A DNA stretch of 64,000 nt from Strigamia acuminata (lineage: Eukaryota; Arthropoda; Chilopoda; Geophilomorpha; Linotaeniidae): contig OX442314.1 of assembly GCA_949358305.1 (NCBI GenBank), positions 17,973,060-18,037,059 of the forward strand, read 5' to 3'. Below, one piece after another: positions 23,405 to 34,340 of the stretch (its first letter is position 1; every line of letters begins with the position of its first letter). The position numbers were made by a program, and so were the translations under genes. The notes below the pieces were generated by a model that saw only the letters and a list, made by a program, of their open reading frames with translations, had not been told where the DNA came from and did not search any database.

Positions 23405-23633
23405 TAATCATCATGAATAAAATAATAGAAGTTCGATTTTTCTAAAGCCTTCTGTAGACTTCAACTATTTTGCAGCATTATTAGCTTCTTCACTCAGAAC
23501 ACAACTTTTTGTCCCAAAATAACGAAGCAGAAAGCGCATTCAATAAAGAATTAACACAACACGAGAATTAGCACTACCTGCGAACACGAGTTGTTGCTCT
23601 TGAATGTAACTCGTGCTAAAAGATAGCATACGG

Positions 23634-23932
23634 CAGCAGTCGGCAACTGGCGGACCGCGGTCCGTGTGACGTTTTAGCAACGATACGTTTTAGCGACGTT
23701 TTTCCCTCGGTTTCTTTGGTTTTCCGGTGTTTTTTTTCTTGTTTTTCCTGTTTTTTAGGTTTTATTTGTATTGTTTGGGTTGTGTGTGTTTATTGGGGGG
23801 TTTATTTGGTTTTTAAGTGTTTATTCTGTTTTCTTAGGTTTTTAGTAAGGTTTTTAAGTGTTTTTTTTCTGGACCTCAATAAAAATTTTCAATTGTATCC
23901 GGACCCCACTTAAAATTACTTGCCGACCCCTG
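23634..23932. mobile_element. 299-bp hAT-type MITE with 8-bp target duplication
   Basis: The left end CAGCAGTCGGCAAC pairs with the right end TTGCCGACCCCTG, close to the CAGGGGTCGGCAA terminus common in hAT elements. The flanks GCATACGG (23626-23633) and GCATACAG (23933-23940) match at seven of eight bases, as expected for an 8-bp hAT duplication with one later change. The interior is T-rich and non-coding. Confidence 0.85.
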
Positions 23933-25729
23933 GCATACAGTATGTATTATCACAAGATTATCATGTTCAAAATTGTCTGGAAACACGACCTTAAGAAGTT
24001 TTGCTACTTTTGTCATGCCAAAAAAGTCAAAACTAGATTTTACACGCGATTCTCGTGTTAAATCTCGTGGCCTGATGTAACACGATCGTGTTGTGCAACT
24101 ACAAAACTAACAATGGAACACCCGTCGTTTTTCTTAAAAGCTAGCATCTCTATCTTACAAATGCGAGCTAAGAAACATAGGCGCCCTGGCGACCGGTATA
24201 TGACCACCCCCTGGTGTTGCGGTTTTATAAATACGCCTACCATCTTCACTCAAAAATAACCCCATGGTATTCGAATATCGTCCGATATCGATATTTTGTG
24301 CACATTAAATTTTTTAATACAAGCTTAAATAGTTTACTTTTGCTAAAAGTGATGTTCTAAAATAATTTATTTAAATTAAATATCCAAATTACTTTTTAAT
24401 GTGATTCAAAAAATGGCACAAAGTGTGCACGATTTTTTAAATTGCCTATTCATTAAATAGTCAATAAAACGTTAATAAATAGTCGCTAAAACAGGCAGAT
24501 CTGCGCATTTCGTTACATTGAGTGCACGTGTTGAGAAACGCACCAGCACTCAAACATAATACAAATCCAAATATAACACCATGGTGTTACGTGTAAAAAT
24601 AAGGGAAAATAGTGTACAAATAAATGGAACCCGTGCTTTTTCAATCAGTTTTCAATTTTGCATCAACCAAATTCAAACTTAATTAATTACACGAAGTCAA
24701 AGAGCTGGATTCAATCATTAAACCTAATCCCAAATGTATAAACTGTCTGCCGTGTGGAGGCCCCATCCAATTATCCGTCTAGTCTAAGGGCTATGCCAAC
24801 CTTCTGGTCACATCATACATAGATCTCATCTTATCACATGTCCAGTGAATGTCAACATCCAATATCATTACAAATCAATAAATCCCTTTTGCATCAAGCA
24901 ACCGCGATATGTGATAAAAACTAAATCGTTTCACTGAGTTTCAATTTCTTTTAAAAATTTGGAGAGAAATAATTTTACCCCAAATCAATAATTTTGATTT
25001 GTGGCAACAAGTTTTTCTTCTTCCGCCTTTGACTGCAGTGTGAGTCATAAAAGTGCAATACACAAAACCTACCGACAAGTCCTAATTTGAAAAAGAAAAT
25101 TGTGGCTGGGAGAAAATCACTTCCATTCCGACCAGACGAAGGCTCCAGGGAAAATGGAATTCATTTGCAGGCTATCACCTTTTACAGTTCATAAGATTCG
25201 ACATCTGTTCAATCTCGACTGCAAAATTTGAACTAAAAAGTTAACTACAGCATTGACCAAAATATAAATTCTTTTAAACAACATCTTAAAAAAAATTATT
25301 AAATAAAATTTATTGTTCAGGTGGCTGTTTAAAAAAAAACACAGAAAAACTTTTCATTTCATTCCGTGGACATGTTCTTTAACCGCACCCACCAATGTTT
25401 TACTTTTGCTTTTGGCCTTGATATCATGATAAATTATAAAATTATTCAGTATTATTTTTATAAAACTATTTCTCTTCTAGAATTAATTATTTGACTTTCA
25501 ACCTTTGCTGAGTGCAATTAATTACGCCTAATGTTTAAACTTAGCTCCGCCATAAGTATGATTGACAGCTATTTTATTAAATTGTCTTTTCTTATAGAAT
25601 GTTGCCTTAGAAACGACTGTAAGAGGATCAAAATAAAATTGAGGTCTAAATGCTCATCAAAATGTTTTTTTGTGTGTAATTAAATATTACTTTTAATTAC
25701 TTTTTAATGTTAAAAATAGTCACCACTGG

Positions 25730-25904
25730 TAGGTGCATTCATAAAGGCATTTAAATTAAACCGCCCTTTAAACAGCATTTTTAATCTGTTTTTTAAACTG
25801 CTTGTCTGGATCTAACTTCAAAAATGGCGGTCGGTACATATATTGTTTCCAGTCGCAGTGTGCATGCGCACCACATTTAAACATGACTTTACCGAATGCG
25901 CTTA
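25730..25904. mobile_element. 175-bp MITE with GGyGCATTC ends and TA target (copy 2)
   Basis: The ends are TAGGTGCATTCATAAAGGCA and GACTTTACCGAATGCGCTTA. The interior shares CTAACTTCAAAAATGG and GCATGCGCAC with the copy at 14167-14354. Small substitutions in both ends show it is older than the 28033 copy. Confidence 0.82.
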
Positions 25905-26050
25905 CTTTCAAGTCAGCCTAACTGTACACAATTACATGTTGATGTGTAATGTTTTTAATTCTACAACTACACAATTTTAAATTTATAGCATTGTAATAAA
26001 ACATTAACTGGACTGTCAAGTCAACCGACATTGTACCTCGGAACTGTGGC

Positions 26051-26177
26051 CAGGGCCGGTGTGACACATATTTCCACCTCAGGCGTAAAAGGCATATGCC
26101 GCCCTTTTGAACAGAAAAACTTTTTTGTTGCAAAACATCGGTTTGTGCGCCCTGCCTCATCCCTCGCACCAGCCCTG
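26051..26177. mobile_element. 127-bp hAT-type MITE with perfect 8-bp target duplication
   Basis: The left end CAGGGCCGGTG and right end CACCAGCCCTG are inverted with one difference. ACTGTGGC flanks it exactly at 26043-26050 and 26178-26185, a perfect 8-bp duplication typical of hAT transposition. It is non-coding and one of the shortest elements in the window. Confidence 0.9.
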
Positions 26178-26265
26178 ACTGTGGCATCCACGAACAGAAA
26201 GTAGTTCTATCATATGTTCCTATCCTAGTCCAAACAGAATACCGTACAAATTATCTTCGGAGATG

Positions 26266-26711
26266 CCGTTCCAACGGCGAATCGCCTAAAGACGAATCTG
26301 GCCATTCGGACGAATGGCGAATTTCTATTTTATTCTGTCCAAAAGCGATCCCAATGGCAAATTTCTCCCAATTCGCCATTGGGAATGTATTTGGACCTTT
26401 CTAATGGCGAATTAGTAGAAATTAGCCACAGGGGCGCACATCTAGCGCGACATGAATCTGCCACGACAAGCCGTCCCAAAAAAATGGTTTTGCACCAAAA
26501 AACCAGTAAGGTTAAGTTCGCGGGGAATCAGTTAGCCCTCCTTAGGAATTGGAAATCGCAGTAGATAACGCAAATAATGTTTCCAATGGCGAATTTCAAT
26601 ATATACGTTTCCAATGGCGAATTTTCCCAGATTTGCCATTGGAAACGTCAAAATAGCTTTCCAATGGCGAATTTTGGAAATTCGCCCTTCGGTGATTCGC
26701 CGTTGGAACGG
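26266..26711. mobile_element. 446-bp inverted-repeat element with reiterated AATGGCGAAT motif
   Basis: The termini CCGTTCCAACGGCGAATC and GATTCGCCGTTGGAACGG are exact complements. Inside, TTCCAATGGCGAATTT or its complement recurs about seven times in both orientations, so the element is a nest of small inverted repeats. No coding frame or clear target duplication was identified. Confidence 0.8.
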
Positions 26712-26838
26712 GTACCATTATCTTCGAATCATAATACCCAGTAACAGGGAGGAAACGCTACCCACTTAGCCCAAGTCCCCCGACGACATGACGAAGGCCC
26801 CTAACTCCAGGGTTTATTGAGTTAGAAACAAATTTTAA

Positions 26839-27305
26839 CCTCCTTATTTTCTTAAGTAAGAGCCACGGCTCTTATTCAAAAGCGTCACGCTGAGCTGCGG
26901 CTCTTAATGGAAGGCAGCTCTTATTTCAAATAGTGGCCAATATCAATGTTACATTCATTGAACGTTCGTTTTGTTTGATTGAATTCAATCGGTTTGGTCA
27001 ATTTAAACATTTATTTTAGTGTTTTTGATCAATTTAAACATTTATTTTAGTGTTTTTGATCAATTTAAACATTTAATTTAGTGTTTTTGATAAATCTAAA
27101 CATTTATTTTAGTCATTTTGTGCGTCTCGGTTCCCATTCATTTCCGTTACACTAGTAACAATAACCTCGATTTGTAGCCGCCCTCGAATAACAACCGCAG
27201 CTACTATTCGAGGGCGGCTGTTATTTCAAATCTTGACTCTCATCCGCGGTTACTATTCGAGGGCGACTTTAATTCGAGGGCGACTTTTAATCGAGAAAAT
27301 ACGGT
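26839..27305. mobile_element. Degraded MITE of the CCGTATTTTATCGATTAA family (copy 3) with 31-bp tandem repeat
   Basis: The right end reads GCGACTTTTAATCGAGAAAATACGGT and the left side carries AAGAGCCACGGCTCTTATTCAA, both recognisable from the copies at 16585 and 63126. It is longer because of four tandem copies of a 31-bp ATCAATTTAAACATTTATTT-type unit at about 26997-27115. The left terminus is eroded, so the start is approximate. Confidence 0.7.
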
Positions 27306-27459
27306 GTGTACTGTATACAACATGTATGGCTTTTCTACTTATGTTCATAAGAGCCCACATCTTGCCCAATCTCGGCTATCGGCCACACAACATATACTTT
27401 TTATGCTTAACAATAATAGTTCTGATTAGCACGCATAACAATATCATTTTAGCATTTTA

Positions 27460-27507
27460 GCAATTTAAGTGTTGCGTATATTTTATTTTAGTACTTTTAA
27501 AGTGTAG
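27460..27507 (+). repeat. 48-bp dispersed repeat, copy A
   Basis: Starts GCAATTTAAGTGTTGCGTAT and is identical over 48 bases to 31077-31124, with similarity continuing about 10 bases more. Flanks differ. It is probably a fragment of a mobile element not otherwise recognised. Confidence 0.85.
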
Positions 27508-28054
27508 CTTAAATAAAAAACACTTAAAACATGACTTTTTGAATGGAGCTTGTATCTAATATTGTTTTTTCGTAAAAATAAAATATTACTTCAAAAACAT
27601 GTTTATTCACAATTCATTTAAAACAATTTTTATGTCTTCTGAAGCCTTTTAAAATTTGTTGCAAATTAATTTTTTTATGTAAAAAAAAAAAAAACCAATC
27701 TTATTTTTGATTGCTACCTAAATTACCTATTTCACTTCATCTCTTTAGAGCTGTCGGCGACAAACATAAATTTATCATTTCCTGTTGCCATAAATATTGC
27801 ACTTTTCTTTCAAGTTGACGACAAAATTTAGATTATTACTATTTGATTTCAAAATATGATTGCAATTGAGTTTTCTGAATAAGTTAAATCAAAGTTCTCA
27901 TATTCTCGATTTAAAAAAAAAATTTAAAAAAATATTATTTTTATGAATTTCCATTTTTTTTTAAAATAAAACAAATGAGTTTTCTTTCTGTGCATCGTTC
28001 ACACTTGAAACACTATCTACATAGCTACCCAATAGGCGCATTCGAAAAGTCATT

Positions 28055-28127
28055 AAAACGAGTGTAAACGTGTTTACACTCGTTTTCACACGACATTTAC
28101 ACGAATTAATTCGTGTAAATGTCGTGT
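28055..28127. repeat. Two adjacent palindromes
   Basis: 28055-28069 and 28072-28086 are exact 15-base complements around GT. 28088-28127 is a perfect 40-bp palindrome with no spacer, centred between GAATT and AATTC. Such sequences can extrude as cruciforms. They lie in the left part of the 28033-28765 element. Confidence 0.92.
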
Positions 28128-28301
28128 AAACTGGTTAAACGGAAACGGCCTGTACGCCACGTTTCCGTTTAAAATCTCCGTGCAACGAGTTTTCTCGTTG
28201 AAATCGGGTCTTGCTGGCAGCCATCTTGGATTTTCGTTAGATCGGTTGGAACGATGTCGATCGCAAGAACAATTTTTTAGCAGGTATTAGCCGCATTCTT
28301 G

Positions 28302-28463
28302 CGATCGAATGCGGCCGATGTTCGACCGCATTTGTACGATCGAATACGGCCGACGTTCGACCGACGTTCGGCCGCATTTGTACAATCGAATGCGGCCGAC
28401 GTTCGGCCGACGTTCGGCCGCGTTTGTGCGATCTGATGCGGCCGGTGTTCGGCCGCATTTGTG
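28302..28463 (+). repeat. GC-rich minisatellite, four units
   Basis: Units of about 35, 46, 46 and 35 bp begin CGATCGAATGCGGCCGAC and end CCGCATTTGT. The two longer units differ by an extra 11-bp CGACGTTCGGC piece. The GC content is far above the surrounding DNA. It is non-coding, though it gives a short open frame on the minus strand. Confidence 0.85.
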
Positions 28464-29337
28464 CGATTGAGGCGGATGTTCAGCCGATTCCCGTTCGGAA
28501 ATAAATATTAATAATACAAATAATTAAAATAAATTTACATTTTATAATCATGTTTTTATAATCTCCTGTTTTTTTTTTAGAGTAAACAACAACAATAATG
28601 ACTATGGTTATTATTTGGACTAATTTAATATTTACACTTGAATTTACACTACTGAATTTTACACAGAAATTTATTTTGAAACTCGAAAATTGGGTCGTTT
28701 AACTTGAAATTTACACTACCAGTTGCACTGGTCGTTTAGTGCAAATTACTTTTCGAATGCGCCTAATATTTAGAAACTGTTGTGTTGACACTTGTTCACA
28801 CTTGTTCTCCCCTTAAATCTTCTTCCATCATTATTAAAACACAAACAAGCCTATGCCAATGTTATGTCAATATGGGATGTTGAATCTCCTAACACGATCA
28901 AAAGAAGCAAATTAACTAAAGAAAACTTTACTTTGCCAATCCCTGTTTTAAATGGTCAACCTTAAAATTTTCACCTTTCCAGGCATGTACAACACAATTT
29001 ATTTAATTTATTTTTAATTATCACTTTAAAACTCCCATTGTTTTCAACTACAAGTTCAGCCTCCACTCCCATTTTACTTCAAGCTGCACCGTTAACAACA
29101 CCCGCGTACAGCTTGTTTGAATGTTCGACAAGAAAAAAGCTTTTTTTCAGAATTTAAATTGAAAAAAAAAAAAATTTAAACTCAATATACACCTTTATGC
29201 AACTTGAAATCGCTCATTTTCATGCAAATTAGCCGTATTAACAAACCAAACGTCGGATATAGAAAAAAGTTGTGCCGTTTTATTAAAAGTGGTATAAAAA
29301 GTCAGCCATTCTGTTGTAACAAGAGCTCCCAGTACTA

Positions 29338-29410
29338 CAGCTGCAACCATCACCGCAATCTTGACGACAATTTCAAGCTGCATAATCCATCTTGCGCACA
29401 TAAAAACACC
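29338..29410 (+). repeat. Dispersed repeat related to 45886-45975
   Basis: TGCAACCATC...CAATCTTGACGACAATTTCA...TTGCGCACAT aligns with TGCAACCAAAC...AATCTTGATGCCAAATTAAA...TACGCGCACAT on the same strand at 45.9 kb, at roughly three-quarters identity by eye. Unclassified; probably an old MITE or SINE fragment. Confidence 0.55.
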
Positions 29411-31076
29411 TGCTAAAATGAATTTGTTACTCATTAAAAATTAGTCTTACTGCCTATTATTTTTCAGGATAAATTTCTTATTTGCTGTGCTAGTGTCAGT
29501 GAAAAAAGGAGTGCAAAGTTTAAAAATTCCGGACGGAGGTTCATTCGAGAAGCCATTCACAGTATCGTAATTTCTAAACGTAAAATTCAAGGTAGTTTCT
29601 CACGGGTCGGGGTGTTGCCAGGGTTTTTAATGCCTGGCCTTTTTAATTTTAGCGTTGTTGTAGGTATTCTCCATGCTTCCATTTTTATTTATTTTTTATT
29701 TTTTAGATTGTTTTAATTCACCGTTTCTCACTACTCATGCATCCCACTTCAATATTAAGTAGTTGCTCAATATTCCTATTCCATTCCATTCTATTATTTA
29801 ATTTTATTTGCTTATCCAAATAAATATCATTAACTTTGGAGAGCGCACATTGTGACAAATCGTTGTGGCGATTTCAAAATAGCATCACCGTTCGATTATT
29901 ACCCGAAAGAGCGAGCTGGTCGATACACCGAATGGCCCACATGCTGTGCCATACCAATTACTTAAATGTGAAAACAAGAAAAAAAACAAGAGGAAATTTC
30001 AGTCCAAAGTCAAACCCAAACATATCAAAAAGTAAAGCCTCAATAGAGTATTCTCATTGAATTTACCATTGGATTCACTAAAGCGAAATGTCGTATTTCA
30101 TCAAATAGAGCACAACCTTCGTAATAAAACACAAAATTTTCACATTTTAAAAACATTTAGGATGCAGCTTTTCCAAATTACAACCCTTGATATTTTGGGG
30201 CCTCTTCATTTCGTCGACGATCATTTTTCAAAGTCTGGTGCAATATAAAATTAGGTTCGCAGGGGGTTAGAGAAAAAGAAAGAAAAACCCTCAGCTCGGC
30301 AACTATTATTTATATAGTTCGTGTACTTTCTTTTACTCGACTCGACCTATTCATATCGTTTTATTTGTTTCTAACAACAAATTCTTTCAAACCAACAAAG
30401 GATAATTGCAATATTAGTTAAACATGTCCGTTTAAAGGAATGTGTAACCGACAGTTCATTCCACGCGTTTCCATAGTGAAATTCATTCTCCCTTGGCTCA
30501 TTTAAGCTGTAATCAACGGTAATAATAACGCTTACAGTACAATACTAATGCAATCATTTCAATCCAATCCAAGCATTCCAACCGTTCCCTGATGGTAATG
30601 ACATGACTTATTCCGTCAAAAGACGTAAATGAAATTCCCTCAGTTAAATTAGCTGTGTTTGAAAACAGAATCATTTTCGTTTCTTATAATAATATTTAAT
30701 TATATTGAGCAAATAAAACGTGAGAAATGCGACATCTTTTATTTCCCGAAAAACTTCAGAAAGATTCTTCGCCCCTCGCTAATGACGGGACCTCAAACGC
30801 CCAAGGTCTGCACGTGTATGCGCAAATCCGCACCTGCTATTCAGCAGTAATTTTCGCGTCTTTAGGTTTGAAGTACACAAAGGAGCAAATCGAAAGACTG
30901 ACCAGATTCTAATTGGGTCAAACATGTTCAATAGCCAATGCTTAGTGATTTAAAAGAAAAAAAATCCCATCAAATCAACCGATACAAGCCAAGGCCTATT
31001 TTCTGCCTCTTAAATTGATCCAACTGATAACACCCTTATTTGCAATCTGTGGGACGACATAAGGACCTGTTTGATT

Positions 31077-31124
31077 GCAATTTAAGTGTTGCGTATATTT
31101 TATTTTAGTACTTTTAAAGTGTAG
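31077..31124 (+). repeat. 48-bp dispersed repeat, copy B
   Basis: Identical to 27460-27507 over 48 bases; see that entry. Confidence 0.85.
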
Positions 31125-34123
31125 TATAAATAAATTACTGACTTGATAATTCAGTTTTGTTTTTATTCTCGACGATAATTGAAAGGACTCTGCACTGCCC
31201 ACTTTTTTGCTAATTGCTGCGAATATTTTGTTTATTTAGTCATCAAAAGTCGTTAAACAAGAGTAAAAGTCGTTAAACAAGAGTAAAACAATTAGACAAA
31301 TGCATATCACTTGTTTTACGTTTTATAAGCTAATAGCCATTTGCTCTCATGTAAAACTAATTACGCTCGTTTATGTATATGTTTCATGTGTAAAACCAGT
31401 TATCTTTCAACCAAAGTGCTAAATATTGATTCGACTAACACACAGCCATGTAATATGATAACAGTGTAATCAATGGTCGATTATATTATATGTCAAAGTA
31501 CTATAGTATGTCCAAAAGATGTCCCTTCAATGTGTTAACCTTCACAAATATCCATCAAATTTCTCTTGAGCTTAGGCATGCGATATGGGCGAAATTGAAA
31601 AAAAATAATCAATGATTGACCGCTGACTAACCTCAATGATGTTAGAAACGATACAAACTTTGTGTTTGTGTCTGGATGCATTATCAAAAAATATAAATAG
31701 ATTTAATTAGATAAAGGTAATTAATTTAATTAATTTTTCGGTTCGTTTGTGACAGCAAATAACCACACAACTGCAATCTCATTGCGATACGTATGTGATC
31801 GCACAATACATGAGTAAACAATCAAATTCAATCCAAAATTTAAGAGAATTATTATTTATTCACGACCAGCCCAATGGCTAATTCGGCCACATCATTAAAT
31901 CGATAAAAAAAATCGATACTAGAAACTTTTAACTTTTTCTTCTGTCGTATTTCCAACAATAAAAATTCAAACGAAGAACGATACAAACTTAACATGAAGA
32001 CAAAGACTTATTTAACGCGACTACATACATTTATAACCACGGAACAGAAGCCAACTTGAAATTACATTAAGCGCTCGACATCATTAAGAAATTCAAGATA
32101 AACTAGAGAAGCGCACATATTTCCACACTTTTCACATCATATTCGGTTTAATTACCTTCATTATCACTTTTGTCATTAATTTAACCTGTTTCTGTCCTAA
32201 CGACCACATAAACTATACTAACACCCATTTTACCGTGAATGCAATTGTTGAAACTAACCAAAGAATAAATTTAAATTCGACGAGATAACTCCTAATTTAT
32301 AGTTTTATACTTGTATAAGCAATTACATAATGTGAAGAACTTAATTTTGCATAATTGCCCATACTTTCGCTTGTTAATTAAAATGGACAAAGTTCAAGAT
32401 TAAGTAAATTGAAATCTCGCACAAAATTAACAATTTACAAACGAGATTTTTAAAATTAGTTTTCATTTAGAATCTCCTTGCCAATTGTTATAATGACGAC
32501 TATAACACGAGTGCAAATTTCAGGGAATGACTAGCAAAAGACACCGCCAATCTCTTTAGCGTTTATAGTGAAAAAAAAAGAAAAAATATATTTTTTTTTA
32601 TTTTCTTTCCCTTTCACACGAACAAAAAAAACCGCTTGAAATGTAAATAATGAAAGAATTTCTCTTGTTATTAAATTGTCAAATTCCTAATGATAAAAAA
32701 AAAAGAATAATGCTAGCGGTAGTTTGTGTTCTTGGATTGCTTTAATCTGAAATAAGCTGACCCTACTCTCATTTATTACTACATGGGTCCATACTCCACC
32801 TTTTGTAGTAGTATTGTACGTGCGAAGATACTTAATGAGCAATCGCCATTCAAGATGCCCATTCGTTCCTAATTTTGTCCAAAAATGGATTTACTTCAAG
32901 CTTTAAAAAAAATTCATCCAAATCACCTTCGAAGTTAATATTCAAAAGCGTATAAAAACTTAATGATCAAACAACGGAGTCCTTATTCCTTTGGTACATA
33001 TTATCCTTTAATTCGATACGTAGTTTGTCTTTGTTTCCGTCAGTTAAAGCGTTTCAAAAGTAGAACATATACACTACCAATTCGTAACGAGTGTAAAATT
33101 AAATTATTTGGATATTCACGCGTATCAATTAAAATTAATTAATTAATTTAATAACAATTAAATTTTCAAATTGAATTTAAAATCATGATAAGTTTATTTT
33201 TATTGAATATGAATTCTGTCCAGTCAACTGCAAAAAAAACATAAATAAACTAAAAATTTATTCTCTTCTAGAATCATCTAGTCACTATGACCACTGAATT
33301 GAAACGATTAGACTAAAATCGAACTACAAACTACAAATTATGTCGAGCAAGCTTTTCCCATTAACAGCTCAGCGTAAATCAAGGGGGGAAAGTTCCAAGG
33401 GGTTAAAAATAGGTAAACAACATAAGAGCATTCAACATACGTAGTAGAAGAAAATTGGAAACTTTGTCCTGAATTTCAATACTCTAAAGACTCAATCGAA
33501 CCGTTCATCCCTGACATAAGCAGGATAATTCCCACCTATCGAAAATCGAAACTTCAAGAAAAAAAAAGATCACCAAACGCGAGCATTAACTCAAAAAAAT
33601 CATAAAAAGCTTCAATTCCCACGACCAAAAACGATGAAAGTGAAAGCCTCGAAAAATCCAATGAAAGCTTACTTTCTAAGAACCAAGATTTTCTCCAAAA
33701 ACCCACTTTAAAATTGCATATTCATAATAATCTTAACAGAACAATGAAAAAAAAAATCCATTATAATTTTTTTTTTAACAAAACAAATCACTGCCAAAAC
33801 ATTTCAATAACACCAACACTCAATTTACGCACATGACTAGCATGCAAATTACTTCGCAGCATGTCTGCAACAGACACACGGACCACTTCTCTCATTTTCG
33901 CGCCCATTTTCGATCCAAAAAGTCATAAAGCCACAGCCGCGCCTTTCCCCAGATTTCCCTTTTGGCCGGCAATAATGCAATAAAAGCAAACCACACACAC
34001 AAACATGCAAACACGGCTATTGTTTACATCGATGTGAAGCGTAATTTCCTCCTACGCCTGTCAGTGGGAGGGTTTCCTGTTGCTTCGCACCGATGTAAAT
34101 CGCAAAGCAGCCGTTAGACCTAC

Positions 34124-34198
34124 CTGAAGAGCTCCTTGAGTCAAGTGCGAGAAGACGATGGCCAGCAACAACATCTTCAAACACGCGCGGCCTTGCAT
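34124..34198 (-). CDS. Nplp1: NPLP1 exon 1 (signal peptide)
   Basis: Encodes 25 residues, MQGRACLKMLLLAIVFSHLT then QGALQ, a typical secretory signal: positive start, hydrophobic core LLLAIVF, small residues near the cut. The ATG has the favourable context AAAC|ATG, and an in-frame TGA lies two codons upstream, so this is the first Met. The exon ends at a canonical donor, CAG|GTAGGT, in phase 0, matching the phase-0 acceptor of the peptide exon at 19455. A TATA box lies at a suitable distance upstream. Joining these exons is inference, since no transcript is available, but no closer downstream secreted-protein exon was seen on this strand. The complete product would have 421 residues. Confidence 0.72.
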
Positions 34199-34331
34199 GT
34201 TTCAGAGGATAATTGCGTCAATTTGACTACGAGCATAAATAACCAAAAAGAAAAAGGAAATGTACAACCAGTCCTGTGCATCAACCAAAACTTAGTGCAC
34301 GCACTGTCAAAAGCGAGGCTGCTCGTGCCAG

Positions 34332-34340
34332 TTATATAAA
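34332..34340 (-). promoter_or_regulatory. TATA box of the NPLP1 promoter
   Basis: TTTATATAA on the minus strand lies 134 nt before the ATG at 34198. An ACAGT initiator-like motif with its A at 34305 is 33 nt downstream of the TATATAA start. The predicted 5' leader is therefore about 107 nt. The region 33.9-34.6 kb is also more GC-rich than its surroundings. Confidence 0.6.

Larger units (their letters stand above)
28033..28765. mobile_element. 733-bp element with GGCGCATTC ends, palindromes and a GC-rich array
   Basis: The ends TAGGCGCATTCGAAAAGT and ACTTTTCGAATGCGCCTA are exact 18-bp complements with TA at each edge. The terminal motif is that of the short MITEs at 14167 and 25730, but the interior is unrelated: two near-perfect palindromes at the left, then a GC-rich minisatellite, then AT-rich sequence. 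It appears to be a family member that gained new internal DNA. No transposase frame. Confidence 0.88.
19456..34123 (-). other. Giant intron 1 of NPLP1 (about 14.7 kb), MITE-rich
   Basis: The donor CAG|GTAGGT at 34124/34123 and the acceptor TTTGCATCCAG at 19456 delimit it, if the two-exon model is right. It holds at least seven inverted-repeat elements between 22.5 and 28.8 kb, listed separately. The segments 19456-22551, 23941-25729 and 31130-34123 show no gene or clear repeat. A possible plus-strand exon pair near 29.5-29.97 kb is discussed in the findings. Confidence 0.7.

Noticed and set aside
29195-29434. 80-codon minus-strand frame with a hydrophobic segment
   Set aside because: It overlaps a dispersed repeat also found at 45.9 kb and lacks a convincing gene context, so a real membrane protein is unlikely.
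34136-34339. 67-codon plus-strand frame
   Set aside because: It lies antisense to the NPLP1 signal-peptide exon and its leader, which explain the sequence better.
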